Origin: Atlantibacter sp032062175
GTDB lineage: Bacteria; Pseudomonadota; Gammaproteobacteria; Enterobacterales; Enterobacteriaceae
NCBI RefSeq assembly: GCF_032062175.1
Contig: NZ_DAMBQK010000001.1
Coordinates: forward strand, 248,001-312,000
Length of the DNA: 64,000 nucleotides
Direction: 5' to 3'
The notes under the pieces are model-generated. The model was not told where the DNA came from. It saw nothing but the letters and a program-made list of their open reading frames with translations, and did no database searches. The position numbers and the translations under genes are program-made. How positions within the stretch are numbered: the first letter of the stretch is position 1; the number at the start of each line of letters is the position of its first letter. Positions 33,914 through 40,847 of the stretch are shown piece by piece.

Positions 33914-34373
33914 TATTTTTATTTCATTGAGTGGCCTAATTTTTCTGGCAATCGTTACGGCGGGAGCGGTCTATGGTTGGCAATACTGGCAGCGCGAACA
34001 TTTTAATTGTCTTGGCGAAACGCTTATTGAGCGACCGCCGATGAAAGCCAGTATGGCGGTGAAATATATATTTAACGGCGACACCGGTGTGGCGGTATTG
34101 CGCGGTGAAATTCAGCCAGAGAACGCGCCGGCCATAGCGGTGAACCATAATGTGTTTTTTAATTTTACCCGTAAAGGGAATGATTATTTTCTGATCTCAA
34201 AGGAAGTCACTTCATCAACGGGCAGCAGTACCGACGGAGCGGTGTTGGAAGCGACGCTGCCGCAGTTTTATCTTCATCCTGGGGTGACGTTTTATCTGAA
34301 TATCACCAAAGTCAGTCACGACGGCTGGATGTTCTTTACCAGCCGTACGCCGTCTTTGTATTGTCGGGGTTAG
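33900..34373 (+). CDS. FidL-like membrane protein, partner of the ToxR-like regulator
   Basis: The 157 residues comprise one N-terminal membrane helix (about 5-27) and a periplasmic domain with two cysteines (Cys37 and Cys155) and beta-rich sequence (AVLRGEIQPENAPAI; FYLHPGVTFYLNITKV). Size, topology and position match FidL-like proteins encoded beside MarT in Salmonella SPI-3, and are analogous to ToxS beside ToxR. I infer that it stabilises or tunes the regulator in the periplasm. The start could instead be ATG 33906. Its stop overlaps the convergent yegS stop by 4 bases. Confidence 0.75.
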   Translation: MTMRNIFISLSGLIFLAIVTAGAVYGWQYWQREHFNCLGETLIERPPMKASMAVKYIFNGDTGVAVLRGEIQPENAPAIAVNHNVFFNFTRKGNDYFLISKEVTSSTGSSTDGAVLEATLPQFYLHPGVTFYLNITKVSHDGWMFFTSRTPSLYCRG

Positions 34374-35269
34374 CGTAACAGCGGGCAATCCGGCGGCAGC
34401 CGACACAGCAGCGCGCCGGGCTTCACTTCCAGGCGGAACTGCTGGCCGCTGAGGGGTTCGCCGTCCAGGTTAAAAGTCATTTCGTGCGGCGAGGTGATTT
34501 CAAACCACGAAGAAATGCCGTCCACAATATTCGGGCTATCGTCCGGGCGGGTAAGGGTGGTGAACAGCGCGGGCAGCAGCTCGTCGCCGGTAAAAATCCG
34601 CACCCGCAGTTGCCCGTCATTAATCAGGGCATCCGGGCAAAGCTGTTGGCCGCCCCCCGCCTGACGCCCGTTGCCGAAGCCAATAACCAACGCATCGCCC
34701 TGCCACTGGAAATTTTCGCCGCGAATTTCACAGCGGTCCGGTTGCAGGGTATCCATGCGCAACAGGCCATGCAGCAAATAGGAGACGCTACCCAGCGCGG
34801 CTTTTAACCTTTCCGGCGTTTCGGTGGTGATGCGGGTGCCGAAGCCGCCCGTCGCCATATTGATAAACGCCGCTTCGCTGTTTACCTCAACCAGATCGAT
34901 GGGTGTTGCTTTACCGGCAATGGCGAGTTTTAGCGCTTTATCCAGCTCATCCGGTATGCCGGTGCTGGTGGCGAAATCATTGGCCGTGCCAAGCGGCACG
35001 ATACCGAGTGCCGGACGTATGGCCGTATCGATACGTGAAAGCGCAGTTGCCACTTCATTAATGGTGCCGTCGCCGCCGCCTGCGATCACCGTTTCCACAC
35101 CCAGCGCCACCGCTTCATTGACGAAGCGTTCAGCATCGCCTTTTTCCCACGTCACGCGAACATGCAGGGTAATGCCTTCTTCACGCAGCAGTTTAACTGC
35201 GCTTCGCAACAGGTCATTGCCTGCGCCTTTACCATTAAGAACCATCAGTGAAGCGGGGATGCTGTCCAT
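34370..35269 (-). CDS. yegS: Lipid kinase YegS
   Basis: The 299 residues equal E. coli YegS. It has the diacylglycerol/sphingosine-kinase-like fold with the nucleotide loop GGGDGTINEVATAL, PLGTANDFA, and a beta-sandwich domain ending FRLEVKPGALLCRLPPDCP (motifs separated). The E. coli enzyme phosphorylates phosphatidylglycerol in vitro; the physiological substrate is uncertain. It acts at the cytoplasmic membrane surface. An inverted repeat overlapping its ribosome-binding site lies at 35277-35299, and a TACACT -10 candidate at 35306-35301. Confidence 0.96.
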   Translation of the reverse strand: MDSIPASLMVLNGKGAGNDLLRSAVKLLREEGITLHVRVTWEKGDAERFVNEAVALGVETVIAGGGDGTINEVATALSRIDTAIRPALGIVPLGTANDFATSTGIPDELDKALKLAIAGKATPIDLVEVNSEAAFINMATGGFGTRITTETPERLKAALGSVSYLLHGLLRMDTLQPDRCEIRGENFQWQGDALVIGFGNGRQAGGGQQLCPDALINDGQLRVRIFTGDELLPALFTTLTRPDDSPNIVDGISSWFEITSPHEMTFNLDGEPLSGQQFRLEVKPGALLCRLPPDCPLLR

Positions 35270-35276
35270 GGGGTGT

Positions 35277-35306
35277 CCTGAAGTGAGTCAATCTTCAGGA
35301 AGTGTA
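35277..35306 (-). promoter_or_regulatory. yegS promoter -10 and leader hairpin covering the ribosome-binding site
   Basis: On the minus strand TACACT (35306-35301) resembles a sigma-S -10. Just after it lie CCTGAAG (35299-35293) and CTTCAGG (35283-35277), perfect 7-bp arms with a 9-base loop. The downstream arm contains CAGG of the Shine-Dalgarno CAGGA, 8 bases before the yegS ATG. If transcription starts upstream of the first arm, the hairpin would hide the site; if it starts within it, the repeat may be an operator. Confidence 0.45.
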
Positions 35307-35352
35307 TCCTGGATAATAAAATTGCGTGTCAGAACGCACCGAAAGAGGAAGA

Positions 35353-35438
35353 AAAAAATAAGCCTGCGTAAGGGAGATTACGCAGGCTAAGGAGGTGGTT
35401 CCTGGTACAACTAGCATTTATGGGTTATGTTTTTCAGC
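35353..35438 (-). ncRNA. cyaR: CyaR (RyeE) small regulatory RNA
   Basis: The minus strand reads GCTGAAAAACATAACCCATA, then AATGCTAG, the conserved ACCAGGAACCACCTCCTTAG segment, and an 11-bp terminator stem AGCCTGCGTAA/TTACGCAGGCT (35388-35361) ending in TATTTTTTT. This matches E. coli CyaR (about 87 nt) almost fully, and it sits next to trhP (yegQ) as in E. coli. It is an Hfq-dependent sRNA induced by CRP-cAMP that represses ompX, nadE, luxS and yqaE there. The anti-SD CCACCTCC seed is intact. Confidence 0.96.
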
Positions 35439-35445
35439 GAAACGA

Positions 35446-35488
35446 ATCATACCCGGATCGTTGGTAGCGGTATGTGATCTCTTTCTAA
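35446..35488 (-). promoter_or_regulatory. cyaR promoter with CRP site
   Basis: On the minus strand TATGAT (35451-35446) lies 8 bases ahead of the CyaR 5' end at 35438. TTAGA-N6-TCACA (35488-35473) fits half of the CRP consensus well (TCACA perfect, the other half weak) and is centred about 42 bases upstream of the start, the class II activator position. E. coli cyaR is known to need CRP-cAMP. Confidence 0.7.
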
Positions 35489-35522
35489 GATTCATCCTAT
35501 GAGAAAAAATAACCTAAATGAA

Positions 35523-36884
35523 TTACTTACCGTGAGGATTACGGGTGCTCTGACCGGTGAAATTGCGCATCAGCAGCGCAAATTCCAGCGCTAAATCCTG
35601 AGGAACCGGCATCCAGACGGTATAACCATCTCCCGGCGCCACGTCCATTTTTTCGCCTTTGGCGTTTTCCAGATGCTCAAGGGTGAAGTTGATGTTGCCC
35701 TGCGGGGTCATCAATTCCAGGCTGTCGCCAACCGAGAATTTGTTTTTCACCTTTACTTCCGCCAGATCACCGCGACGCTCACCGGTAAATTCACCGACAA
35801 ACTGCTGGCGATCGGATACCGAGAAGCCGTATTCGTAGTTCTGGTAATCGTCATGGGTATGACGGCGCAGGAACCCTTCGGTATAGCCGCGATGCGCCAG
35901 GCCTTCCAGCGTCTCCAGCAGGGTAGGGTCGAACGGTTTACCCGCTGCGGCGTCATCAATGGCGCGGCGGTACACCTGGGCGGTACGGGCGCAGTAGTAG
36001 AACGATTTGGTGCGGCCTTCGATTTTCAGCGAATGCACGCCCATTTTGGTCAGGCGTTCCACATGCTGAATAGCGCGCAGATCTTTCGAGTTCATAATAT
36101 AGGTGCCGTGTTCATCTTCGAACGCGGTCATGTATTCACCAGGGCGCTGGGCTTCTTCCACCATAAACACTTTGTCGGTCGGCGCACCGATACCCAGCGT
36201 TGGCTCGATGGTCTGCACCGGGATCGGCTCGTGGACGTGCACGATATTACCCACATCATCCTCTTTGCCTTCTTTGACGTTATATTCCCAGCGGCAGGCA
36301 TTCGTGCAGGTGCCCTGATTCGGGTCGCGCTTATTGATATAGCCGGACAACAGGCAGCGGCCAGAGTAGGCCATGCACAGCGCGCCGTGAACGAAGATTT
36401 CAATCTCCATATCCGGCACCTGTTCGCGGATTTCGGCGATCTCTTCCAGCGACAGTTCGCGGGATAAAATCACTCGCGTCAGGCCCATTTGTTTCCAGAA
36501 TTTCACCGTTGCCCAGTTAACGGCGTTGGCCTGCACCGACAAATGAATATCCATTTCCGGGAAGGCTTCGCGCACCATCATGATCAGGCCTGGATCGGAC
36601 ATAATCAGCGCATCCGGCCCCATGTCGATCACCGGTTTCAGGTCGCGGATAAAGGTTTTCAGCTTGGCGTTATGCGGCGCGATATTCACCACCACGTAGA
36701 ATTTTTTGCCCAGCGCATGGGCCTCGTTGATGCCGAGCTGTAAGTTCTCGTGATTGAATTCGTTATTGCGCACCCGCAGGCTGTAACGAGGCTGGCCGGC
36801 ATACACGGCGTCCGCGCCATAGGCGAAAGCGTAACGCATGTTTTTCAGCGTTCCCGCCGGGGAAAGAAGTTCGGGTTTAAACAT
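35523..36884 (-). CDS. trhP: TrhP (YegQ), U32-family tRNA hydroxylation protein
   Basis: The 453 residues equal E. coli TrhP. This U32 peptidase-family protein is required for prephenate-dependent formation of 5-hydroxyuridine at tRNA position 34. Visible marks are the N-terminal LLSPAGTLKNMRYAFAYGAD, the Fe-S-type cysteine cluster CMAYSGRCLLSG then GTCTNACRWEY, KIEGRTKSFYY, and a C-terminal beta-barrel domain (FSVGDSLELMTPQG). It is followed by cyaR rather than a terminator of its own. A 9-bp GC hairpin (36914-36934) lies in its leader. Confidence 0.95.
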   Translation of the reverse strand: MFKPELLSPAGTLKNMRYAFAYGADAVYAGQPRYSLRVRNNEFNHENLQLGINEAHALGKKFYVVVNIAPHNAKLKTFIRDLKPVIDMGPDALIMSDPGLIMMVREAFPEMDIHLSVQANAVNWATVKFWKQMGLTRVILSRELSLEEIAEIREQVPDMEIEIFVHGALCMAYSGRCLLSGYINKRDPNQGTCTNACRWEYNVKEGKEDDVGNIVHVHEPIPVQTIEPTLGIGAPTDKVFMVEEAQRPGEYMTAFEDEHGTYIMNSKDLRAIQHVERLTKMGVHSLKIEGRTKSFYYCARTAQVYRRAIDDAAAGKPFDPTLLETLEGLAHRGYTEGFLRRHTHDDYQNYEYGFSVSDRQQFVGEFTGERRGDLAEVKVKNKFSVGDSLELMTPQGNINFTLEHLENAKGEKMDVAPGDGYTVWMPVPQDLALEFALLMRNFTGQSTRNPHGK

Positions 36885-37090
36885 GGTGTTCTCGTTCTGA
36901 TGTCAGGTCAGAACCGCCTCACCGGGTGGGGCGGCTTGGGGGAAGGTTATCCCCACATTGAAGGCGGGAATTGTAGCGTCGGGAGGCGCTGAGGTAAAGC
37001 GCGGCGCGGGAGCGGGAGACTTAACGTTACGCTTAATAAATAACAAAAGCCCTGGCATTAACGGCAAGGGCTTTATTTTATACACATACC
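36885..37090. other. trhP leader and terminator of the T6SS cassette
   Basis: In the trhP leader CCGCCTCAC (36914-36922) can pair with GTGGGGCGG (36926-36934), with one G-U pair, 30-50 bases before the start. Further right, AAAGCCCT (37046-37053) pairs with AGGGCTTT (37067-37074). On the minus strand it is followed by T-rich sequence (TTTTGTTATTTATT), consistent with the terminator of the convergent-side cassette gene ending at 37091. Confidence 0.55.
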
Positions 37091-37534
37091 TTAAAATTCT
37101 CTGGATAGCGTAATATACCCGTTAAACCTTATTGAGCATTCATCTTTATTCATAAGGCTGGTTGCTATAAAAACAGCTTTCTTTTTGTCTTTGTTAAAGT
37201 AGGTGTATTGGGCGGTGATAGACTTGACTTCATTCTCATACAAACTGGAAAAGAAAATTCTGTTATAGGTATCCTCTGTTTTATCTTTTTCAGGATATTT
37301 ATTGAAATCAATCCTTGCCAGATATTCAGCATATGTCTTAGATATTGGAGTGATGTCTAATACTTTTACTTGTGTTTTTTCGCGTGCAATAGTTGATGTG
37401 TCTATTTTTAATTGCTTTGATAATGCATCAAAAAGAGATATTTCCATTGAGGCACCGGCAGTCGCACATCCGTAATTTTTAGCATATGACAACATTGGTA
37501 AAAAAGTTACCAGGATAATCAACGATTTTTTCAT
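37091..37534 (-). CDS. Putative periplasmic immunity protein (Tldi1-like position)
   Basis: This 147-residue protein has a clear signal peptide (MKKSLIILVTFLPMLSYA, residues 1-18) and a mature periplasmic domain with two cysteines (in NYGCATAG and KDECSIRF). I do not recognise its fold. It starts 1 base after the stop of the Tlde1-like effector gene, and its ribosome-binding site GAGGAT is built from the effector's last codons. A periplasmic protein tightly coupled to a periplasm-acting T6SS effector is best explained as its immunity factor. The gene is strongly AT-rich compared with neighbouring core genes. Confidence 0.65.
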   Translation of the reverse strand: MKKSLIILVTFLPMLSYAKNYGCATAGASMEISLFDALSKQLKIDTSTIAREKTQVKVLDITPISKTYAEYLARIDFNKYPEKDKTEDTYNRIFFSSLYENEVKSITAQYTYFNKDKKKAVFIATSLMNKDECSIRFNGYITLSREF

Positions 37535-37535
37535 G

Positions 37536-37904
37536 TTAATCCTCTACTACCAGTATTTTGTCTGTACTATCATTAATAATTTTACGTTCGGATAAATTTA
37601 AGATTATGCATCCATCAGAAGCATCTAAGGGGTGTGCAAGGCTATTCCCATGGATCATGAAACCATCGCGACCACACATCTGATTTTCGATAAAAGGTGT
37701 AAGCCTCATTGTGTAGGCTTTTGTTTTATGATGATAGAAAGCCGCCCCAATGGTATAAGTACCGCGCGGTATTGGACCTTTATTGCTGATACATTCATTA
37801 GCGGAATCATTCATGAATTCCGGCCTGCCTGAATATTCGGCATTAAACTTATATACACCATTCAGGTAGAAAGTATGTGCACTCACCTTATATACCCACG
37901 GCAT
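37536..37904 (-). CDS. Tlde1-like (DUF2778) type VI effector, L,D-transpeptidase fold
   Basis: This is a 122-residue protein with no signal peptide. It has the DUF2778/Tlde1 pattern: an opening beta-hairpin (VSAHTFYLNGVYKFNAEYSG split as two strands), NKGPIPRGTYTIG (41-53), and the catalytic region with FMIHG (His85) and SDGCI (96-100, Cys99), the HG...S-x-GC layout of L,D-transpeptidases. Tlde1 in Salmonella is a T6SS-delivered enzyme that cuts or modifies peptidoglycan tetrapeptides in the target periplasm. The start codon overlaps the hcp stop by one base (TAATG), with AAGGAGG upstream. No T6SS core genes are nearby. Confidence 0.85.
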   Translation of the reverse strand: MPWVYKVSAHTFYLNGVYKFNAEYSGRPEFMNDSANECISNKGPIPRGTYTIGAAFYHHKTKAYTMRLTPFIENQMCGRDGFMIHGNSLAHPLDASDGCIILNLSERKIINDSTDKILVVED

Positions 37905-38395
37905 TATGCAGCCTCCTTATTATTCCATGAGTCAGAGTGCATTATGTTTCCATCAAGATAATGCCATGTAATCCGCTCATAAGATAAATAAAACGCTTCA
38001 AGGTGGTTATGCTTTTCATAGGCAGGATTTTTAATATCCAGCATAAAAGGTTCAATTTCGTTCACCCTAACGTTTTCCATGGTCACTCGAAAATACTCTT
38101 CCTCCTGACCGTTATGGTTAATGCGATAAAATTTTAAAACGGCTTGTTTAAATTTTTTACCCGTCGATACGCCTTTATATAAATAAGGTGATGAACTATC
38201 AACTTCTTTGATTAGAAAATAATCATTATGTATGCGCTTGCTGGTGTTTCTACCCGTTTGATTATCTATAGGTAATTCCACGTTATGCATAAACTCGACT
38301 ATTTCAATAGCGCCTTCACGATCTTTTACATCGACACAACCTTTTACCCTGTTGCCACCATCATCGTTCAACCATAAATAAACCGGGATCGCCAT
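37904..38395 (-). CDS. hcp: Hcp-family type VI secretion tube protein (orphan)
   Basis: The 163 residues are the usual Hcp size. The start MAIPVYLWLNDDGGNRVKG, the EFMHNVELPID segment, KFKQAVLKFYRINHNGQEEEY and the terminal AFYLSYERITWHYLDGNI (motifs separated) are typical of the enterobacterial Hcp family that forms hexameric rings in the T6SS tube. Small effectors can be carried in the ring lumen, so the next gene is a likely cargo. AAGGAA precedes the ATG. The gene is AT-rich and lies in the gap where K-12 has yegP between trhP and baeR, indicating acquisition. Confidence 0.88.
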   Translation of the reverse strand: MAIPVYLWLNDDGGNRVKGCVDVKDREGAIEIVEFMHNVELPIDNQTGRNTSKRIHNDYFLIKEVDSSSPYLYKGVSTGKKFKQAVLKFYRINHNGQEEEYFRVTMENVRVNEIEPFMLDIKNPAYEKHNHLEAFYLSYERITWHYLDGNIMHSDSWNNKEAA

Positions 38396-38721
38396 AATAT
38401 TTCCTTAACTAACCAGAACCATAAAAAGAGCATTCGGCTCTCTTTCCGGGAATCCCTATGCTCATTACGAACCTAAACGAAAATAACACGGTGTGAGCAA
38501 GGGCTTGATAACTACAGGCGAGTGTAAAACGACCATTAATAATGTCACATATTGATGTGTGTTTTTTTAGATTTATTTGCGCGCGGATGTTTCAAAGATG
38601 GATGCCAATGATTAATTACACGTCATGCTGCTTATGAATAAATAAAAATACCTCCGTGTACCTTCAACGCAAATTGGTATCGAAGATGCCCATACTTACA
38701 TGGGCATTATTGCGATGAGAT
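38396..38721. other. Intergenic region between baeR and hcp
   Basis: These 326 AT-rich bases hold no open frame of note. A small hairpin, AGAGC-ATTCG-GCTCT (38427-38441), lies in the hcp leader. ATGCCCAT (38686-38693) and ATGGGCAT (38700-38707) form a stem 15 bases beyond the baeR stop that could end the bae/mdt transcript, though no T-run follows on the minus strand. The T-rich tract around 38560-38570 may belong to the hcp promoter. No integrase, direct repeat or att site was found. Confidence 0.5.
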
Positions 38722-39444
38722 TTACATTAAACGACAGGCGTCTGCTTCCCAGCGATACCCCACGCCGTACACTGCGCGGATAAACGACTGTTCTTCGTCG
38801 AGGGCTTCCAGCTTGCGGCGCAGGTTTTTAATATGGCTGTCGATAGTGCGGTCAGTCACCACCCGGTAATCGTCATACAGCTGGTTCAGTAACTGCTCGC
38901 GGGAAAATACTTTACCCGGCTCGTGCGACAGGGTTTTCAGCAGCCGAAATTCAGCGGGCGTCAGGTCTAATACTTTATTGCGCCAGCTCGCCTGGAAACG
39001 CCCTTCGTCTACCACCAGCGGGCTTTCGGCATCCTGCTTCGCCAGATCTTTTTGCGGTTTGCAGCGGCGCAGAATCGTTTTCACCCGCGCCACCACTTCC
39101 CGTGGGCTGTACGGCTTGCAGATATAATCATCCGCGCCAATTTCCAGCCCCAGCAGGCGGTCAATCTCTTCGATTTTGGCGGTGACCATCACAATTGGCA
39201 CCTCGGAAAAACGGCGGATTTCCCGGCATAGCGTCAGCCCGTCGACGCCCGGCAGCATCAAATCCAGCAGGATCAGCGACGGCGGCGTCTGGCGCACATA
39301 ATTTAATACCTTATCGCCATGATCGATAAGCGTCGGCGCATAGCCTGCCGCCCGCAGATAGTCGATTAACAGTTGCCCCAGCTTGGGCTCGTCTTCCACG
39401 ATCAGTATGCGTGGCGTATTTTCATCTATCGGTAGCTCTGTCAT
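38722..39444 (-). CDS. baeR: BaeR, envelope-stress response regulator
   Basis: This is a 240-residue OmpR-family regulator, as in E. coli. The receiver domain has acidic residues in VEDEP (17-21), phospho-acceptor Asp61 in LLDLMLPG, and K in CKPYSPREV. A winged-helix Trans_reg_C domain (LTPAEFRLLKTLSHEPG, RTIDSHIKNLRRKLE) follows. It activates mdtABCD, acrD and spy in response to envelope-damaging agents such as indole or flavonoids. It is the last gene of the mdtABCD-baeSR operon, overlapping baeS by 4 bases. Confidence 0.97.
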   Translation of the reverse strand: MTELPIDENTPRILIVEDEPKLGQLLIDYLRAAGYAPTLIDHGDKVLNYVRQTPPSLILLDLMLPGVDGLTLCREIRRFSEVPIVMVTAKIEEIDRLLGLEIGADDYICKPYSPREVVARVKTILRRCKPQKDLAKQDAESPLVVDEGRFQASWRNKVLDLTPAEFRLLKTLSHEPGKVFSREQLLNQLYDDYRVVTDRTIDSHIKNLRRKLEALDEEQSFIRAVYGVGYRWEADACRLM

Positions 39445-40847
39445 GCGTCTCTCGGTAATTCGTCGTCGAGGGGTAGCGATACAGTAACGCTAATCCCCCC
39501 TAAAGGGGAGTGGTCGGCGCGCAGCGTGCCGTTATGGGCGGCGACGATATTAGCGCAGATCGCCAGCCCCAGCCCGGAGCCGCCGCTGGCGCGGTTGCGC
39601 GATCCTTCGGCGCGGTAAAAGCGCTCAAACAGCTTGCCGAGCTGCGCGTCGGTGACGCCGGGGGCGCTGTCGGAAAAGGCCAGCGCCAGGGTGTCAGTAT
39701 CTATGCGCCCGTGGATCTGCAATCCGCCACCCGCATCGGTATAACGCAGGCTGTTCTCCAGCAGATTATTGAATAGCTGCATCAGGCGGTCGCCATCGCC
39801 AAACACCACCGCATTGTCGGGGAGCGACAGCGAAATCGTCAGCCCGCGCGCCAGAAAACGCTCGCGGAACGCGCCCGCCGCCACTTCCAGCAGGTTGACG
39901 ATATCCACCGGCGCTTTCTGGTACGCCAGCGCGCCTTCGTCGGACAGCGAAAGCTGGTGCAAATCATCCACCAGCTTGGTGAGGGTGCCCACTTCCGCCT
40001 GCAACGACGCCACCGACTCCGGGGTAAACTGACGCACGCCGTCCTGAATCGCCTCCAGTTCGCCGCGCAGCACCGCCAGCGGGGTGCGCAGCTCATGGGA
40101 GATATCCGCCATAAAGTCGCGGCGCATCTGCTGGTTTTTCTCCAACGTACTGGCGAGCTGGTTAAAATCCTGGGCCAGTTTGCCGAGTTCATCCTGGCTG
40201 TTGGTGGTGACCCGGGTCGAGAAATTCCCGGCCGCCAGTTGATGGGTGCCTTCCACCAGCCGCTTAACCGGAGCCAGCAGACCGCGTGCCAGCAGCAGCG
40301 TGGCCGCCGCCGCCAGCAGCGTTGATAGCGCGACAATCAACCAGCTGGTGCGCCGCTGCTGTTTATCGAAATTGATATCGGTGGAGCGTGTCAGGCGCTC
40401 CACCGGTGAGGCGATCACCCAGCCGACGCTGGCGTTATTCACGGTAATCGCCCGGCGCATCCCGTCCGGCGGCACCGGCGAGCGCGGGCCAACCAGCACG
40501 GTCTGGTTTTCATCGACCACCCAGAACTGGGTGCGCCAACCGTGGGGCGGCAGACCGGTCGGGCGGCCACGCTCCTCGTCGGAATCCCGTTCGAGCGAGC
40601 GCAGGATTTGAAACACGAAGCGGTCGTTATGGCGTAAAAAATGCCAGTTGCCGTGTAGGGCATACTGCTCGCCCAGCGCGTCGCTCAGCAGTTCCAGACG
40701 CTGAGCGTTACCGTGTTTGATGTAATCAATAAAGCCGCGCTCAAAGCTAAACCGCACCGCCCAGTGCATGGTGATCAGCAACAAAATACAGGTGGCGAAA
40801 ATCGCCAGAAACAGCTTTCCCGTAATGCCGGGCCGCCACAACTTCAT
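39441..40847 (-). CDS. baeS: BaeS, envelope-stress sensor kinase
   Basis: This 468-residue histidine kinase (E. coli 467) has a first membrane helix about 10-32, a periplasmic sensor about 33-165, a second helix about 168-190, a HAMP linker, and a HisKA domain with phospho-acceptor His251 in DISHELRTP. HATPase_c follows with NLLENSLRYTDAGGG, DSAPGV and GGSGLGLAI. It phosphorylates BaeR. The first base of its ATG is the last base of the mdtD stop (TAATG), so it is translationally coupled. Confidence 0.96.
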   Translation of the reverse strand: MKLWRPGITGKLFLAIFATCILLLITMHWAVRFSFERGFIDYIKHGNAQRLELLSDALGEQYALHGNWHFLRHNDRFVFQILRSLERDSDEERGRPTGLPPHGWRTQFWVVDENQTVLVGPRSPVPPDGMRRAITVNNASVGWVIASPVERLTRSTDINFDKQQRRTSWLIVALSTLLAAAATLLLARGLLAPVKRLVEGTHQLAAGNFSTRVTTNSQDELGKLAQDFNQLASTLEKNQQMRRDFMADISHELRTPLAVLRGELEAIQDGVRQFTPESVASLQAEVGTLTKLVDDLHQLSLSDEGALAYQKAPVDIVNLLEVAAGAFRERFLARGLTISLSLPDNAVVFGDGDRLMQLFNNLLENSLRYTDAGGGLQIHGRIDTDTLALAFSDSAPGVTDAQLGKLFERFYRAEGSRNRASGGSGLGLAICANIVAAHNGTLRADHSPLGGISVTVSLPLDDELPRDA

